Assembly (NCBI GenBank): GCA_964200075.2
Contig: CAXNAA020000044.1
Coordinates: 1-31,918 of the forward strand
Length of the DNA stretch: 31,918 nucleotides
DNA from: Sphacelaria rigidula
Taxonomy: Eukaryota; Phaeophyceae; Sphacelariales
Reading direction: 5' to 3'
Shown: positions 18,999 through 28,925 of the stretch, piece after piece
Layout: each line of letters opens with the position of its first letter
Position numbering within the stretch: the stretch's first letter is position 1
Position numbers and translations under genes: made by a program
Notes under the pieces: generated by a model
Told to the model about the DNA's origin: nothing
The model's database searches: none
Seen by the model: only the letters and a program-made list of their open reading frames with translations

Positions 18999-20276
18999 TA
19001 CTGTCCCGTTTCAAAACCATGTAACGCCTCGTGTTCCCTGACGAGGCACACACGTTCAAAAGCTGAGCTTGACGCTCCTCTAGCTGTCTTCATTGATCAT
19101 GTGCCCCACATACACCGCATGTTGCAGCGGGTTATTCGAAGATTGTGTTTGGGATGGAGTCTACGTGTGCATGAAGGATTGATAAAGCCGAAGTCGGCGA
19201 TGCTCACGGGAAAGGCGGAAGACATTCATATCCTCTGCTTGGTCGCGTATCGACCTAGAGCTGTCGTACGAAAAATCATCAATAAATTGTGATGAGGCTT
19301 CCTCACATATATTTCCAGTTATGTGATGGAGCAAGGATGAAGTACCCTTTTTCTCCTGGCGTAGGATACTTTATTTTGGCTTCTCGAGACTAGTAAACCA
19401 CCGGCACACATCACAAGGCACGCCTTGGCTGAGTCTCAAGACGTTGAGCAGATGAAAGGTTTTGGAGAGTGTGGGAAGCTTTTTTCTGAGTCAAAAGGCA
19501 ACAACTGTAGTCAAAAGGAAAGCGTTTTTGTTCCTGCTCACAAGTTTCGGAGAACAAACGTTCGCGCGATCAACGCCACGTGGTGGACTGTGAACAGCAA
19601 GTAAGACTTCACCAACCATCCAGTAAGTTCTGGGTAGGGCATGAAAGAATGAACACAGCCGCGTAACTCACGCAACTGGTACCATCGAAGAAAGTGAAGG
19701 ATCGGAGCGTAGCGGGATCTGCGGTTTGTGTATCGGTACGAATCGTGACATAGTGCAACGGATCAAGCTGCCGGATTACAGCGAAGCAAGAATCGGATTC
19801 AGCGTAGCCGGGAAAAGGAGTGGTGACAACAGTACAGTACCGCCTTTTTTCAACAATATCGTCCAGCAACGCAGCAGGCGATTGCATTTTCCCATCCCTC
19901 CCACCCAGCGGGGAAGTAATGTCGTGGTAACCATGAAGGATAGCAGAATGCGCTTCCTAGCGTTTATACGCATACAAGTATAAGCTATTTATGGGCGTGC
20001 GGTGCACAAGGGGCACCAGATTGTAGAAATGCTACTCGAGACTGAGGCGATATACCGCCTTTATCTTGAGTTCGGCATTAGTAGCATTTCGCACCGTTTC
20101 CTTGCATATGCTTGCCGAGGAAAATTTAATAAAATTACTCCAGATTCACAAGAGAAGCAAAGTGGCAGAGAACGTGGCGAGTTATCCCTGAGAGCGGCAT
20201 TTTTCAGTTGGAAACCTCGAAACCTTCTGACGGTTGGGTCATGACGTTGGAATCTCGGAGCGATCTGGGATTTTTT
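18999..20276. other. No gene seen
   Basis: ORFs of 60-92 codons on both strands, mutually overlapping and without motifs. Confidence 0.5.
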
Positions 20277-20531
20277 CTCGCACAACGCCCGACAGTGGAA
20301 AGCGACGATGCCGTCGGTACACAAAATTCGACTTCACGGTCGACGATGGAAAGGGACTGCTGAACCCCTCTCTCGATAAAAATAATGGCAAGCACCGCAG
20401 AAGGAAGGTGGAGAACTAAAACAAATGAAGAAAATATAACTCCTGTGTTGGTCTTCCTTCTGTGTGACCTTGGTTGGTACGCCCACACATACCGAAAGCT
20501 GTAGAACGGCGTCCAGAATAGATGGGACAAC
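20277..20531. repeat. Dispersed repeat R2, copy 1
   Basis: It matches 25514-25772 in the same orientation. Shared strings include GGTACACAAAATTCGAC against GGTACACAAAAATTGAC, GGAAAGGGACTGCTGAACC, CTCTCTCGATAAAAA against CTCTCGCGATAAAAA, AAGGAAGGTGGAG, AACTCCTGTGTTG, CTGTGTGACC and GATGGGAC. It ends against a CA microsatellite. Open frames across it on the minus strand differ between the copies, so a conserved protein is not evident. Confidence 0.8.
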
Positions 20532-20560
20532 AACACACAACACACACACACACACACACA
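20532..20560 (+). repeat. (CA)n microsatellite
   Basis: A CA dinucleotide tract starts at the end of repeat R2. Confidence 0.95.
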
Positions 20561-20584
20561 TGCAGCAACAGGACAGTAGTATAG

Positions 20585-20738
20585 CACCGTGCAATGCGTG
20601 CGATGGGAATGCGCCGAACATAGCGGGCTGGCAAAAGTGCGTGTGTGCACCGTTGAGCGCGGGGATCGCTTCACCCTTAAAAAGGCAATCAAGTTCACCA
20701 CGGGAAGCAACCGCTTCACCATGCACGTCATGGCGCAA
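20585..20738 (+). CDS. Candidate exon of an unidentified gene, 154 bases
   Basis: One plus-strand frame reads GLAKVRVCTVERGDRFTLKK and TGSNRFTMHVMAQ, then meets a consensus donor CAA|GTGAGT at 20739. An in-frame TAG lies at 20577 and a weak acceptor (TATAG) ends at 20584, so this could be an internal exon of about 51 codons. There is no pyrimidine tract other than flanking repeat DNA, no partner exon was found and I recognise no family. Confidence 0.22.
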
Positions 20739-20744
20739 GTGAGT

Positions 20745-22025
20745 TTGATGTCAAAAACGGCGACAAGAGTGATGTTGACTAGTCATATTGATTCCGCTCT
20801 CTCGTCCTACTCGATACAAAAATAACGTTGCTTAAAGAACACATAACTTCAACCCTGGACATTTTTGCTCGGCGAAGGGGTAACGAGCTCATACCGAACA
20901 TGAGGGTGTGCAGACTCAGCGAGCACGCCGACATGCTAAGCATACACAACAGCCACCACCCCGCCGACTTAGACAAGCACAACTAGAATCCGTACACAAA
21001 AGCGGTGTGCCTAGGGCACACGCCTTCAGGCTCCAACAAGATACATTCATGGCTGGATAGCACATATATCAAAATGTCCATCACAACACTTGTGCTGTAC
21101 GCAAATACGCTATGAACGAGACATCGCCGAAGAGTTTCGACCCTGGGGCTCTAAAATAAATGAACGAAACTAATCAAAGGACACGTGAAGAACCCGCGGG
21201 AAATACCAATAGTAAAGGTTCTGCTGAACGGGCGTCAGAAAGACGTTGCTTAGTTTAAAAACAGGACATAGCCACCATCCCCCTATTCTGATGTATACAC
21301 GCGATGGCGGGACACAAAAATCATACTAGAACGTAAAAATAATCTCGGGTATGCAACCCTAACCATGTTCACCCATGCGACGAACTCCGCATGCATTATC
21401 TCATCAATACTGTACGGAGGATCACACGAATATGAACATAGTGGGGATTGTGATTCCACAACGACGCCTCGAATGACGAAATCACATCGTGCGGGCGAAA
21501 AACTCCCAACACAACGCTAGAGTTCGCTCCACGTTGTGAACTACAAGTCCACTTCCATGTGCGTTTGCAACTCCCAACACATGGCGACAACTTCCAACAC
21601 AAGGCGACGACCACCGCCACCACAACGACATGCTCCAAGACAAGCACACTGCTGCACGAAACGGAAGTTTGGAACGAAGTTTGGGAGGATGCCTGCATGT
21701 ATGTCCCTCCCAACGGAAATCATTCCAAGAAAACTTCTCTCTCGTGCAGCCCAGGAGCAAAATGGCATAGCAGCATACGATGATAAAAGGCAAAACACCT
21801 ACCAATCCGCCGACACATCTCTATACGCATATGATTTTACTCTACTGTACATCACATGCACGCAATGGACGATGTCGTACAAAAGAGTGTATGTTTCATG
21901 CATATACCCCGACCGTCGTACAACTTAAAAATCAACCATATCAGGAGGCGCGGCACAGGCGCACACACCGGGGGGGCGGGGGAGGGGGATAAAGTTACAC
22001 ATGAATCTACTCGGCAGCCACATCG
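20745..22025. other. No gene seen
   Basis: Low-complexity ACC/CAA-rich sequence at about 21540-21650 generates overlapping ORFs in several frames. A G-rich tract (21969-21988) lies just downstream of the zinc-cluster gene. Confidence 0.45.
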
Positions 22026-24119
22026 CTAGTCATACCACGGGCTCAACACCACCGATTCATCGTGTACCATGTCCCCACCGTTAACCTGCTGCTCGTTCCC
22101 TAGCGCCGCCACTGCCCTAACCAGCGACATCTCCCGCGTTAGCGAAGGCACCATATCTCCCATCATCGCGGGGCACTCCCCCAGGTCCATCCCCAGCCCC
22201 CCCAAATCCCTGAAATCAATGCCCTGCTGCGGAAGCAACGCCCCGCCGAAGGGAGACGGTGCCGGTGCGGCGGCGGCGGCCGCAGGCACCGAAGTCGTCA
22301 CCACGCCGGACTCAGATGCGCCCGCCCCCCCATGCTGCTGCTGCTGCTGCTTGAACATGTGCCCCCTGCTGGTGCTGTTGTCTGCAAACACGGGTATGGG
22401 CATCCACCGCGCAAAGCTGGCCGTGTCCGAAAGTTCCCACGGCTGACTAGTGATCTGGTGTAGTGCTGCCGCCGTTGTCGCCCCCGCCACCGACTGCCCC
22501 CCCACCCTATGTTGAGCAAGGTGCAACACGTCTCCACCCGCTGGGCCGGCGACAGCTGGAGTTGCCGTTCCCGAAACGTAGGTTATCTGCTGCTGTAGCC
22601 TACTCGTTTTTTCACCCCGCGATAGTCTTATTGTTCCTGCAGTTTCCCCACTAGTATCCAGCACATTGTTCACCTCCCCGTCGCAGCCGTCGGCGCCTTC
22701 TAAGAGTTGGCGGCGGGGTGGGGTCGGCGGTTCGAGCAACATATCGGTGAGTGAGGGCGAGCCGGAGCGGGAGACCGACGGAGACACCGTTGCTTTTTGT
22801 TGGTGGTGGCGCTGCAGATTCACTGCCGCTGCTTCTGCTGCTGCCGCCACTACTGCGGCTGTCTTGACCTTGATCTCCATGGGAACGGTGTTCTGCACTG
22901 CCATATCCTCACAGTCATTAGTGTTACCATTATATTCGCGGCGAGCAGTAGCCTCCCCCACAGCCTCCACATCTGAATGTCCATTCCGTTCTGGTGGATC
23001 CGAATCCCAGCAGCTTGCCGACGACGACGGAACAGAATGTGATGATGACACCGACAGAGATGATGTTTCGTTGCTGCAGATGCTGGTCACCGAAGCCGTG
23101 CGGGCGGGCGAAGGCATTGAGGCCTCGGATGGTGCTAGGGACCCATCGCGTGTCGTCTGCTCTTGCTCCGCCGCTACCGCAGCCGCCGGCTCCGAGCGTC
23201 TGACGGTCGGCTCCTTTCGTTTGCGGCCGCGCTTCGCGCCTGGCTTTTGGGTTGACTTCTTACTGATCATGCTCTTCTCGTCCTTGCTGTGGCATTTGTT
23301 GTTGCAGGCTGGGGCAACTTCTTTTGCTTCTGGTTGTGACGGCCTCCCGCGGGGGCCGGACTTGCGCCGCTGCGAGTAGGCGCAGTCTTGCTTCCGTCGG
23401 ATGCATTGACTGCACGGTTTGCCACCATTGCAGCCACGCTTACTCCTGAGAGAGAGAGAGGTGAGATGGGTTGGGTTTGGGGGACGGGGCGCATGAGGTG
23501 GGTGGGTGGACGAGTTATTGAATACTGTAGGGCAAATAGATTCGCTGCGAACCTGGATAAACCCGCAAAACTTGGTCGTTGTGGCTTGCAGAGATGCGGC
23601 TTGGTTGAAATAGCAAGTGATGATGAATACAGACCACACGGACAGGGGTATGTTATGTGTAATGATCGAGCGCGTTTGTATGTTGCAACCTCATACACGC
23701 TGCTCAATACACAGCGATGTGTTTGAAGGCCTGGCCGCTGTAAAGCCTTGCCTAACATACGTGAATTATTAGTTCGTACGATCGCGCACGTGATGCTGTG
23801 TCAATCACACTTAGCTTTTAGGACCCGAGCCGCTTGTGTCTTCAGGTGCTCACCTGGTCAAAAACAGGCAAATGTCTTGTACTGAATTGGTGTGTAATGT
23901 AGTACCACACTGTTGCTGTTTATGGCTAGATTAGTCTGCCCAGAGGTCAAATGCATGATCCAACCTCCCACACCCGTACAGAACACACCGCGAAAATAAA
24001 ATAACGTGGCGAACCAGTAAAACTCACTTTACACAGTAATTGCATGCTTTGCGGTACACTCCCTCCAGAAGCGGCCTCTGCGACTGCTTCCCTGCCCCGG
24101 CTGCAGCAGCGGCTACCAT
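22026..24119 (-). CDS. Zn2Cys6 binuclear-cluster transcription factor, two exons
   Basis: Predicted sequence-specific DNA-binding regulator, 503 residues, nuclear. Exon 1 is 24119-24028 (ATG in context CAACATGG, no other in-frame ATG back to a stop near 24270). Exon 2 is 23445-22026 (TAG). Splicing at AA|GTGAGT and CTCTCAG|G restores the frame and creates ACNYCVKSKRGC followed by NGGKPCSQC and IRRKQDC. These residues 26-52 form a perfect C-x2-C-x6-C-x5-C-x2-C-x6-C cluster that binds two zinc ions with six cysteines; it is called the fungal-type cluster but also occurs in stramenopiles. An AT-hook-like SGPRGRP and a basic KRGRKRK follow, likely DNA contacts or a nuclear signal. The rest is disordered: Ser-rich, Ala runs, a five-Gln run from CAG repeats near 22331-22350, and an acidic/hydrophobic C-terminus possibly for activation. 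No fungal-type middle homology domain is recognisable. The target is unknown. Confidence 0.85.
23446..24027 (-). other. Intron splitting the zinc cluster
   Basis: 582 bases with donor GTGAGT (24027-24022) and acceptor CAG (23448-23446) behind a CT dinucleotide tract serving as the polypyrimidine stretch. It interrupts a Lys codon between the second and third cysteines of the zinc cluster. The minus-strand frame that runs through the intron into exon 2 (from 23639) contains no DNA-binding motif of its own. Confidence 0.85.
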
Positions 24120-25513
24120 GTTGTTGCTGGGACACAAAGCGATCCGAAGCCTCTGTCCAGGGAAGAAAACGGATGTCAACCCGCAAAAACAACTCTTGCT
24201 CTGTTCGTGGCTCTTCGATACCTTGCCGAAGGCGAGATGTTTCTGCAGCCCTAGTATTCGCCCGGAAGTCCGTTAATAGCCACCAAGCGAGCACGCGGAT
24301 ACCCTTGGCCAGGGATGCTACGTACTGAATATGGTCAAGTACAATTGCACTGGAGAGTGTGGCAGCAGGCCGAGGAGACAAATGGTCACCTGTCATGGGC
24401 TATGTAAATTCGTTGGAATGATGCAATAACGCCACATTACCTCGCGAATCCTGTTCTCCGTACAGTACTCCGATTCTTCATATTTTCGGCGCTTCCACCT
24501 GCTGGGAATTTTTCCGGTTCAACGACCGCATCACTGGGTGATCTTGTGCTCCTAGGAAATTTCTTGACAAATTTCCTGTCTACTTCATAGCACAGCTTTG
24601 TGGCAAGTGGTCGCCCCATTCATAGGTTGATAGATAGAACGTGTTGTGGCTGGTCTTGATTGGTTGGTTGGCGGCGTGTGTGTGGATGGTTGCAGAGAGG
24701 CGTTTCGTTTTTTGTGTTCGTTTTCCTCGCGGCTTGACTTGAACAAGGCGTGTAATATGTGTGATACTGGATGTGGCTCTTGGGACGTAGAGATAGACGC
24801 AAATATTATGGCATACAATTATGTCATAACCTTTGGATAGACGCAATGGAGACCGCAGGTTTCTACAGGTTTGCCTGATCCATTATACAGAATGACGGGT
24901 CCAGAATGACCCCTGCGTCGTCATCATAATTTGTCCATGTCGGTTGTTGTAGCGCGTAGCGGTATGTACCGGACCACATGCAACACGATGTAGTCAGCAA
25001 CGTACATGTGGGGACAGAAGTCCACAGGGGTATGGCGGCATGTGAACTAGGCCGAGAGTGAGAGCAGGGTTGATTCATGGGTGATAATTCCACATGATAC
25101 CCGAGCATTACACATGCCTCAGGTACCCTTCCTGAATGACCAGCGCAAGGCGGTCATACCGGATCTTTGAGCAACCGGTGTAACTGCCTGGGTGTAACCG
25201 GGGGAATTACTACTGGGGAAACATTTGACACGTCGGACAGCCCATGAGCTACCTCCAATACCTAGTCGAAGGGGGCTCTCATATCCCTTGCCCAAGAAAA
25301 TGAAATACGTGACAGCGGGGGTCCGAGAAGCCGAAGCACTAGCTACCTTTGCGCTACTCCGCGTCAGCGCCGAAGGGATAAGCGAATACGGGAAAAGCGA
25401 CCAAATGATGTAGTTCATGATTCAGATCAGTATACTAACAACGAGTAATATTTAGGTGGCTCTCATGAGCTGTCTTACGTGTGAAATATTTCCGCATGCT
25501 ATACTCTGCCCGT
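24120..25513. other. 5' flank of the zinc-cluster gene; no other gene seen
   Basis: An out-of-frame ATG ORF starts at 24396 on the minus strand and overlaps the predicted start codon at 24119. If transcribed it would act as an overlapping upstream ORF. No clear TATA element. The remaining ORFs (24580-24846, 24863-25108, 25119-25418, all minus) show no recognisable motif. Confidence 0.4.
25459..25496 (+). repeat. Short sequence shared with the minisatellite end
   Basis: CTCATGAGCTGTCTTACGTG and TGAAATATT resemble CTCATGAGCTGTCTGTCGTG and TGAAACTATT at 7312-7341, where the 85-base minisatellite ends. It lies just before repeat R2 copy 2. Confidence 0.55.
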
Positions 25514-25772
25514 TCTCACACCATGCCCAACAGCGGAGAGCGACTATGTCGTGGGTACACAAAAATTGACTCAACGTTCGACGAGGGAAAGGGACTGCTG
25601 AACCTCTCTCGCGATAAAAAAGAAGGGCGAGAACAGCATAAGGAAGGTGGAGTACTAAAAACAAACAAGCAACAAAACTCCTGTGTTGACTCTCCTCCTG
25701 CTGTGTGACCCCGGCTGATGCGCCCACAAATACCGCAAGGTGTAGACCGACGTCCAAACCAGATGGGACGAC
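25514..25772. repeat. Dispersed repeat R2, copy 2
   Basis: Second copy of the roughly 255-base repeat also at 20277-20531, same orientation; the two are mostly alike with small indels. The upstream flanks differ, which helps fix the left boundary near the (T)CTCRCA string. Confidence 0.8.
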
Positions 25773-27239
25773 ACTCATTGTAGCTTGTTACTCACTAGAG
25801 AAAGAACAAATACTCGTGCAGTGAGTGAGTTCGTGCAACATAAATTCATCTCCAACATTCCTCGCAATGATGCCGTGCATGCTGAGAGTGAAGACACATC
25901 ATCGAGTTATCGAGTGTGACTATCATCATACATTTCGCTTGCTACTATTTTTTGCCCTGTGCGATGATCTATTACAGGCAGTTCAGAGGCTACGAGACTA
26001 CAACAGAAGCATAAGAACCACTACGGGGCGGGTTCGGTTGATTTTCTTTCTTGCTGTTCGTTTATGACAGCAACAGCGGGTCCGAGAAGGCACCAAAAGA
26101 TTGAAGTTCCCCCCCATCTTCGAAAGTAACTGCTGTGATTGCCGTGAGCGTTGAAGGTGCGACCTGTGATATATGTGTGCAACAGTATCCGTTTTGTCGA
26201 TAAATATTGTTGTAGATTCTGCAAACAAGGCAAATACAAGGGTAATAGGTTGCAAAACGGGGTAGACGCCCCTTCTTTCAGATGTTCACAGTCAGTACAA
26301 CAGCACATCTTAGCACTGAAGAGCACGCCACGACACAACGTTCACAACAGCCAGCACAACGGTACAGGACTAGTGCCAAGTCCCAGGCATCAATTGGAGA
26401 GGCAGTAACCCATGCACATACAATTGACACTCGATATGGGGGCCCATCTACAGTATCAGCGTGTAAGACGTTAGTGCAGTAAAGTGCAACTACAGTATAC
26501 GTGCACCAAGCATGCAACAGTGGCGTACGAAGTGAAGTCCCTCCTGTCAACTGCCATCTTTCTCTGCTCTGCTGCGTTTTAAAACTGGAGATACTTTCTT
26601 TCGACCAACCGACTCCCCCGGGAGACTGTGATGTGGACTAGTCTGGCCCCTTCTTCACTGTGCTCTCCCTGTACCTACCCATCATCCTGCGATTGAGTTG
26701 AACGATGCACAGCCAACAGTAGACCAGCGATCCATCCAAGTACCCGCGGTAAGCTTGACCTGAACGCATCACCACTCTGAAGTATTTTTTCGAGAACAAT
26801 GAGGGTTATGTGGAGCGTACGGAACAGACATCGACGTTATTGTGTTATATATAAGTAACACTACAGTCTTGTACACTACATCAGTGGCCAATCCCCGCCA
26901 ACGCACTCTGTGCCCACCCCCTCCCCCACCGCCTTTTACGAGATGTGAGAAATAGTGCGCGTGAGACGACAAGTGAAGTCAAGCATTAAGTTTTCCCCAG
27001 GAGGATCGGCCAAGTACATTTCTCAGGAGCCATACCCCAAACCCATGTTCTGTTGAAAACGTGGGTCAGAGTGGGAAGGGGTGGAGGACCATTCCGCAGG
27101 TGAAGAACATGGATTTCAAGCGTACGCAGCAGAAAGAAGTTGTTGCCGAACAGCCAGCACGAGAATTGATGCCTCAATTGATGCCTTTATTCGCCGGGGG
27201 TTGTTGGTTGGACGGGTTCTGATATTAGACCGCTTTGTA
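25773..27239. other. No gene seen
   Basis: Short, mutually overlapping ORFs only. A C-rich stretch is at about 26917-26935. Confidence 0.5.
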
Positions 27240-27384
27240 TGGCAACCAATCCATATTTGTGCAAGTATGAGGATTTCAGCCCGTCTACAGACGATTTTCT
27301 CCCGTGGATGGATTTTTCAGACTGCAGCCCATTGGGCAATGGTTTTCGCCTAGCTCTGAGGAAACCAAAAGTCAACGTCCAGAA
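27240..27384 (+). repeat. Inverted coding-like repeat R6, copy 1
   Basis: The plus strand reads TNPYLCKYEDFSPSTDDFLP followed by WMD, and after a diverged middle KPKVNVQ. The same ends occur on the minus strand at 28407-28548. The DNA matches at AACCAATC, TATGAGGATTTCAGCCC, GATTTTCTCCCGTGGAT and CCAAAAGTCAACGTCCAGA. The 60-odd bases between the last two blocks have the same length in both copies but are strongly diverged. The identity of the encoded segment is unknown. Confidence 0.65.
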
Positions 27385-27622
27385 AAAAACAACCTTGTGT
27401 GCACTGGTATTTGTTTTCATCATGCCTTATTCATTGTCCATACCAAAGTTCAGGGTCCAACTCTAAATATTGGCCGTACAATCGGCCGTTTAGTGATGCG
27501 GTCAGAAGAAATGCGGAACAGTATTTTGCAGGCCACTTACCGGCCCATGTTTGGTGTTGTGTATTTTTTAACTTTGTGTGGGCCGTCGTGGCTAGGGCAT
27601 AATTGACGAAACAAAGTGGGTA

Positions 27623-27638
27623 GTTTTTTTTTTTTGCT
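27623..27638 (+). repeat. T-run
   Basis: About ten consecutive T in a T-rich stretch; no adjacent gene to which a terminator or poly(A)-related role could be assigned. Confidence 0.6.
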
Positions 27639-27862
27639 GGTTTACGGCGTTTGAGTATGGAAACGACCATTTTTTTACGAGAACGCCCGAACCTCTCCCA
27701 ATAAAATAAAATTGAGCGTCCATTTTTTTTCAAGTAGCATACCTCTGTCGTTTTATATCCTGAGGTTCACGTCACAATTCTATAAATTTCGCTAAAGAGT
27801 TGAGATGAGGCCCAAGAACAGTGTTCATTTTTCCTCGAGACTACCCCCAAAACCCGAAAAAA

Positions 27863-27892
27863 ATGAAAAATAATGAAAAATAATGAAAAATA
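27863..27892 (+). repeat. ATGAAAAATA tandem repeat, three units
   Basis: A 10-base unit ATGAAAAATA is repeated three times exactly, followed by a partial fourth (ATGAAG). Confidence 0.95.
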
Positions 27893-28273
27893 ATGAAGCG
27901 TTGTTACGCACTTGCGGTTCTCCATACGAAATTTCATTGTGTAACTCTAAAAAACTGAGACGCGATATCCAGGTTTAGTTCATCTAGTGCCTCTGCTTGT
28001 AATATAATGGTTTTGGTATGGAAACTTAAGTGCGCCATATCTCGAGGTAGATTACGAATAAGATGAAGGTGAGGGTATCTATCATCTCCTCGTGCTCCAG
28101 GGAATGTCCAGACCAAAATTCGTCGTTATCCGCTCGACGCATCGATCGGGGGGTTCACAGAGATTTTGGTATAGACGCTATTTTCGTTAGGTATAGGAAT
28201 TACTAGACATGGGGTTTAACCAACGAGAAGAGATGGGCCCAAACTTTTGAGCAGATTGGCACCTTCCCCTTCG

Positions 28274-28548
28274 TTAGACGATTAAAACATTATGCGGATC
28301 ATGGCCCAGCTCGTCCGTGTCGACGAGATATTGCTTTGAGAGCTTAAATCCGTGTCTAGGCTGACTCAGCTCGCAGCTGTAGGGAAGCCAGATCAATTCT
28401 CCGATTCTCTGGACGTTGACTTTTGGTATATCATCCTTGTGCTCAAATCGTGACACTCCCGCATCCTCCCCGATTTTGTCAATCCACGGGAGAAAATCCT
28501 CGTAGATGGGCTGAAATCCTCATATTTGTACAAATACAGATTGGTTCC
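28274..28548 (-). pseudogene. Protein-coding fragment with repeat R6 copy 2, one frameshift
   Basis: From 28548 the minus strand reads TNLYLYKYEDFSPST, then the frame changes near 28505 and continues EDFLPWIDKIGEDAGVSRFE, VNVQRIGELIWLPYS and SKQYLVDTDELGHD to a stop at 28274. The composition is convincingly protein-like and charged. Relative to copy 1 the frame change corresponds to one missing base at TCTAC/GAG against TCTACAGAC. No family is recognised. A further minus-strand open stretch at 27934-28116 (HTKTIILQAEALDELNLDIA) and another upstream at 28580-28777 may be parts of the same decayed gene. Confidence 0.4.
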
Positions 28549-28925
28549 CACAAAAGTCGATATGAGAAGTTGATTTTGGTTAAAAAGAAAGGACACCTAC
28601 AGAAAGGCCTTTGCCGCGCACATCAATGGTTTGCGTCATACTCGATTCACGCATGAGGCGCGACCGGCATCGCTCTGCTGGCTCAGACCGCTTTTCATGG
28701 GCAAAAAGATGCAAACCGATCAAACGTGCGTATTTTGGCCCTTCAGCAGTCTTTCTTCGCATGAAGAGACGGACCAAGCGGATTGTGCCTCCTCGGAATG
28801 CCTTGCTCTACGGCGTCAGAGGATTCCGGCACAATTGGGCGGTTTTCGGTTCGCGGAGTTTGAGTCTCGACCGAAAAAAGTAAATCGCTCAAGCCTTGCA
28901 CATGGCAACAAGATGAAATGATCAC

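Noticed and set aside
20204-20731. 175-codon minus-strand ORF as a gene
   Set aside because: It runs through repeat R2 and a CA microsatellite, and the other R2 copy does not keep the same frame along its length.
22666-23379. Plus-strand 237-codon ORF
   Set aside because: It lies antisense to exon 2 of the zinc-cluster gene, and its cysteine and alanine content follows from that gene's codons.
23446-23639. Unspliced start of the zinc-cluster protein at 23639
   Set aside because: It begins at an intronic codon and lacks the first two cysteines; the spliced model gives a perfect motif.
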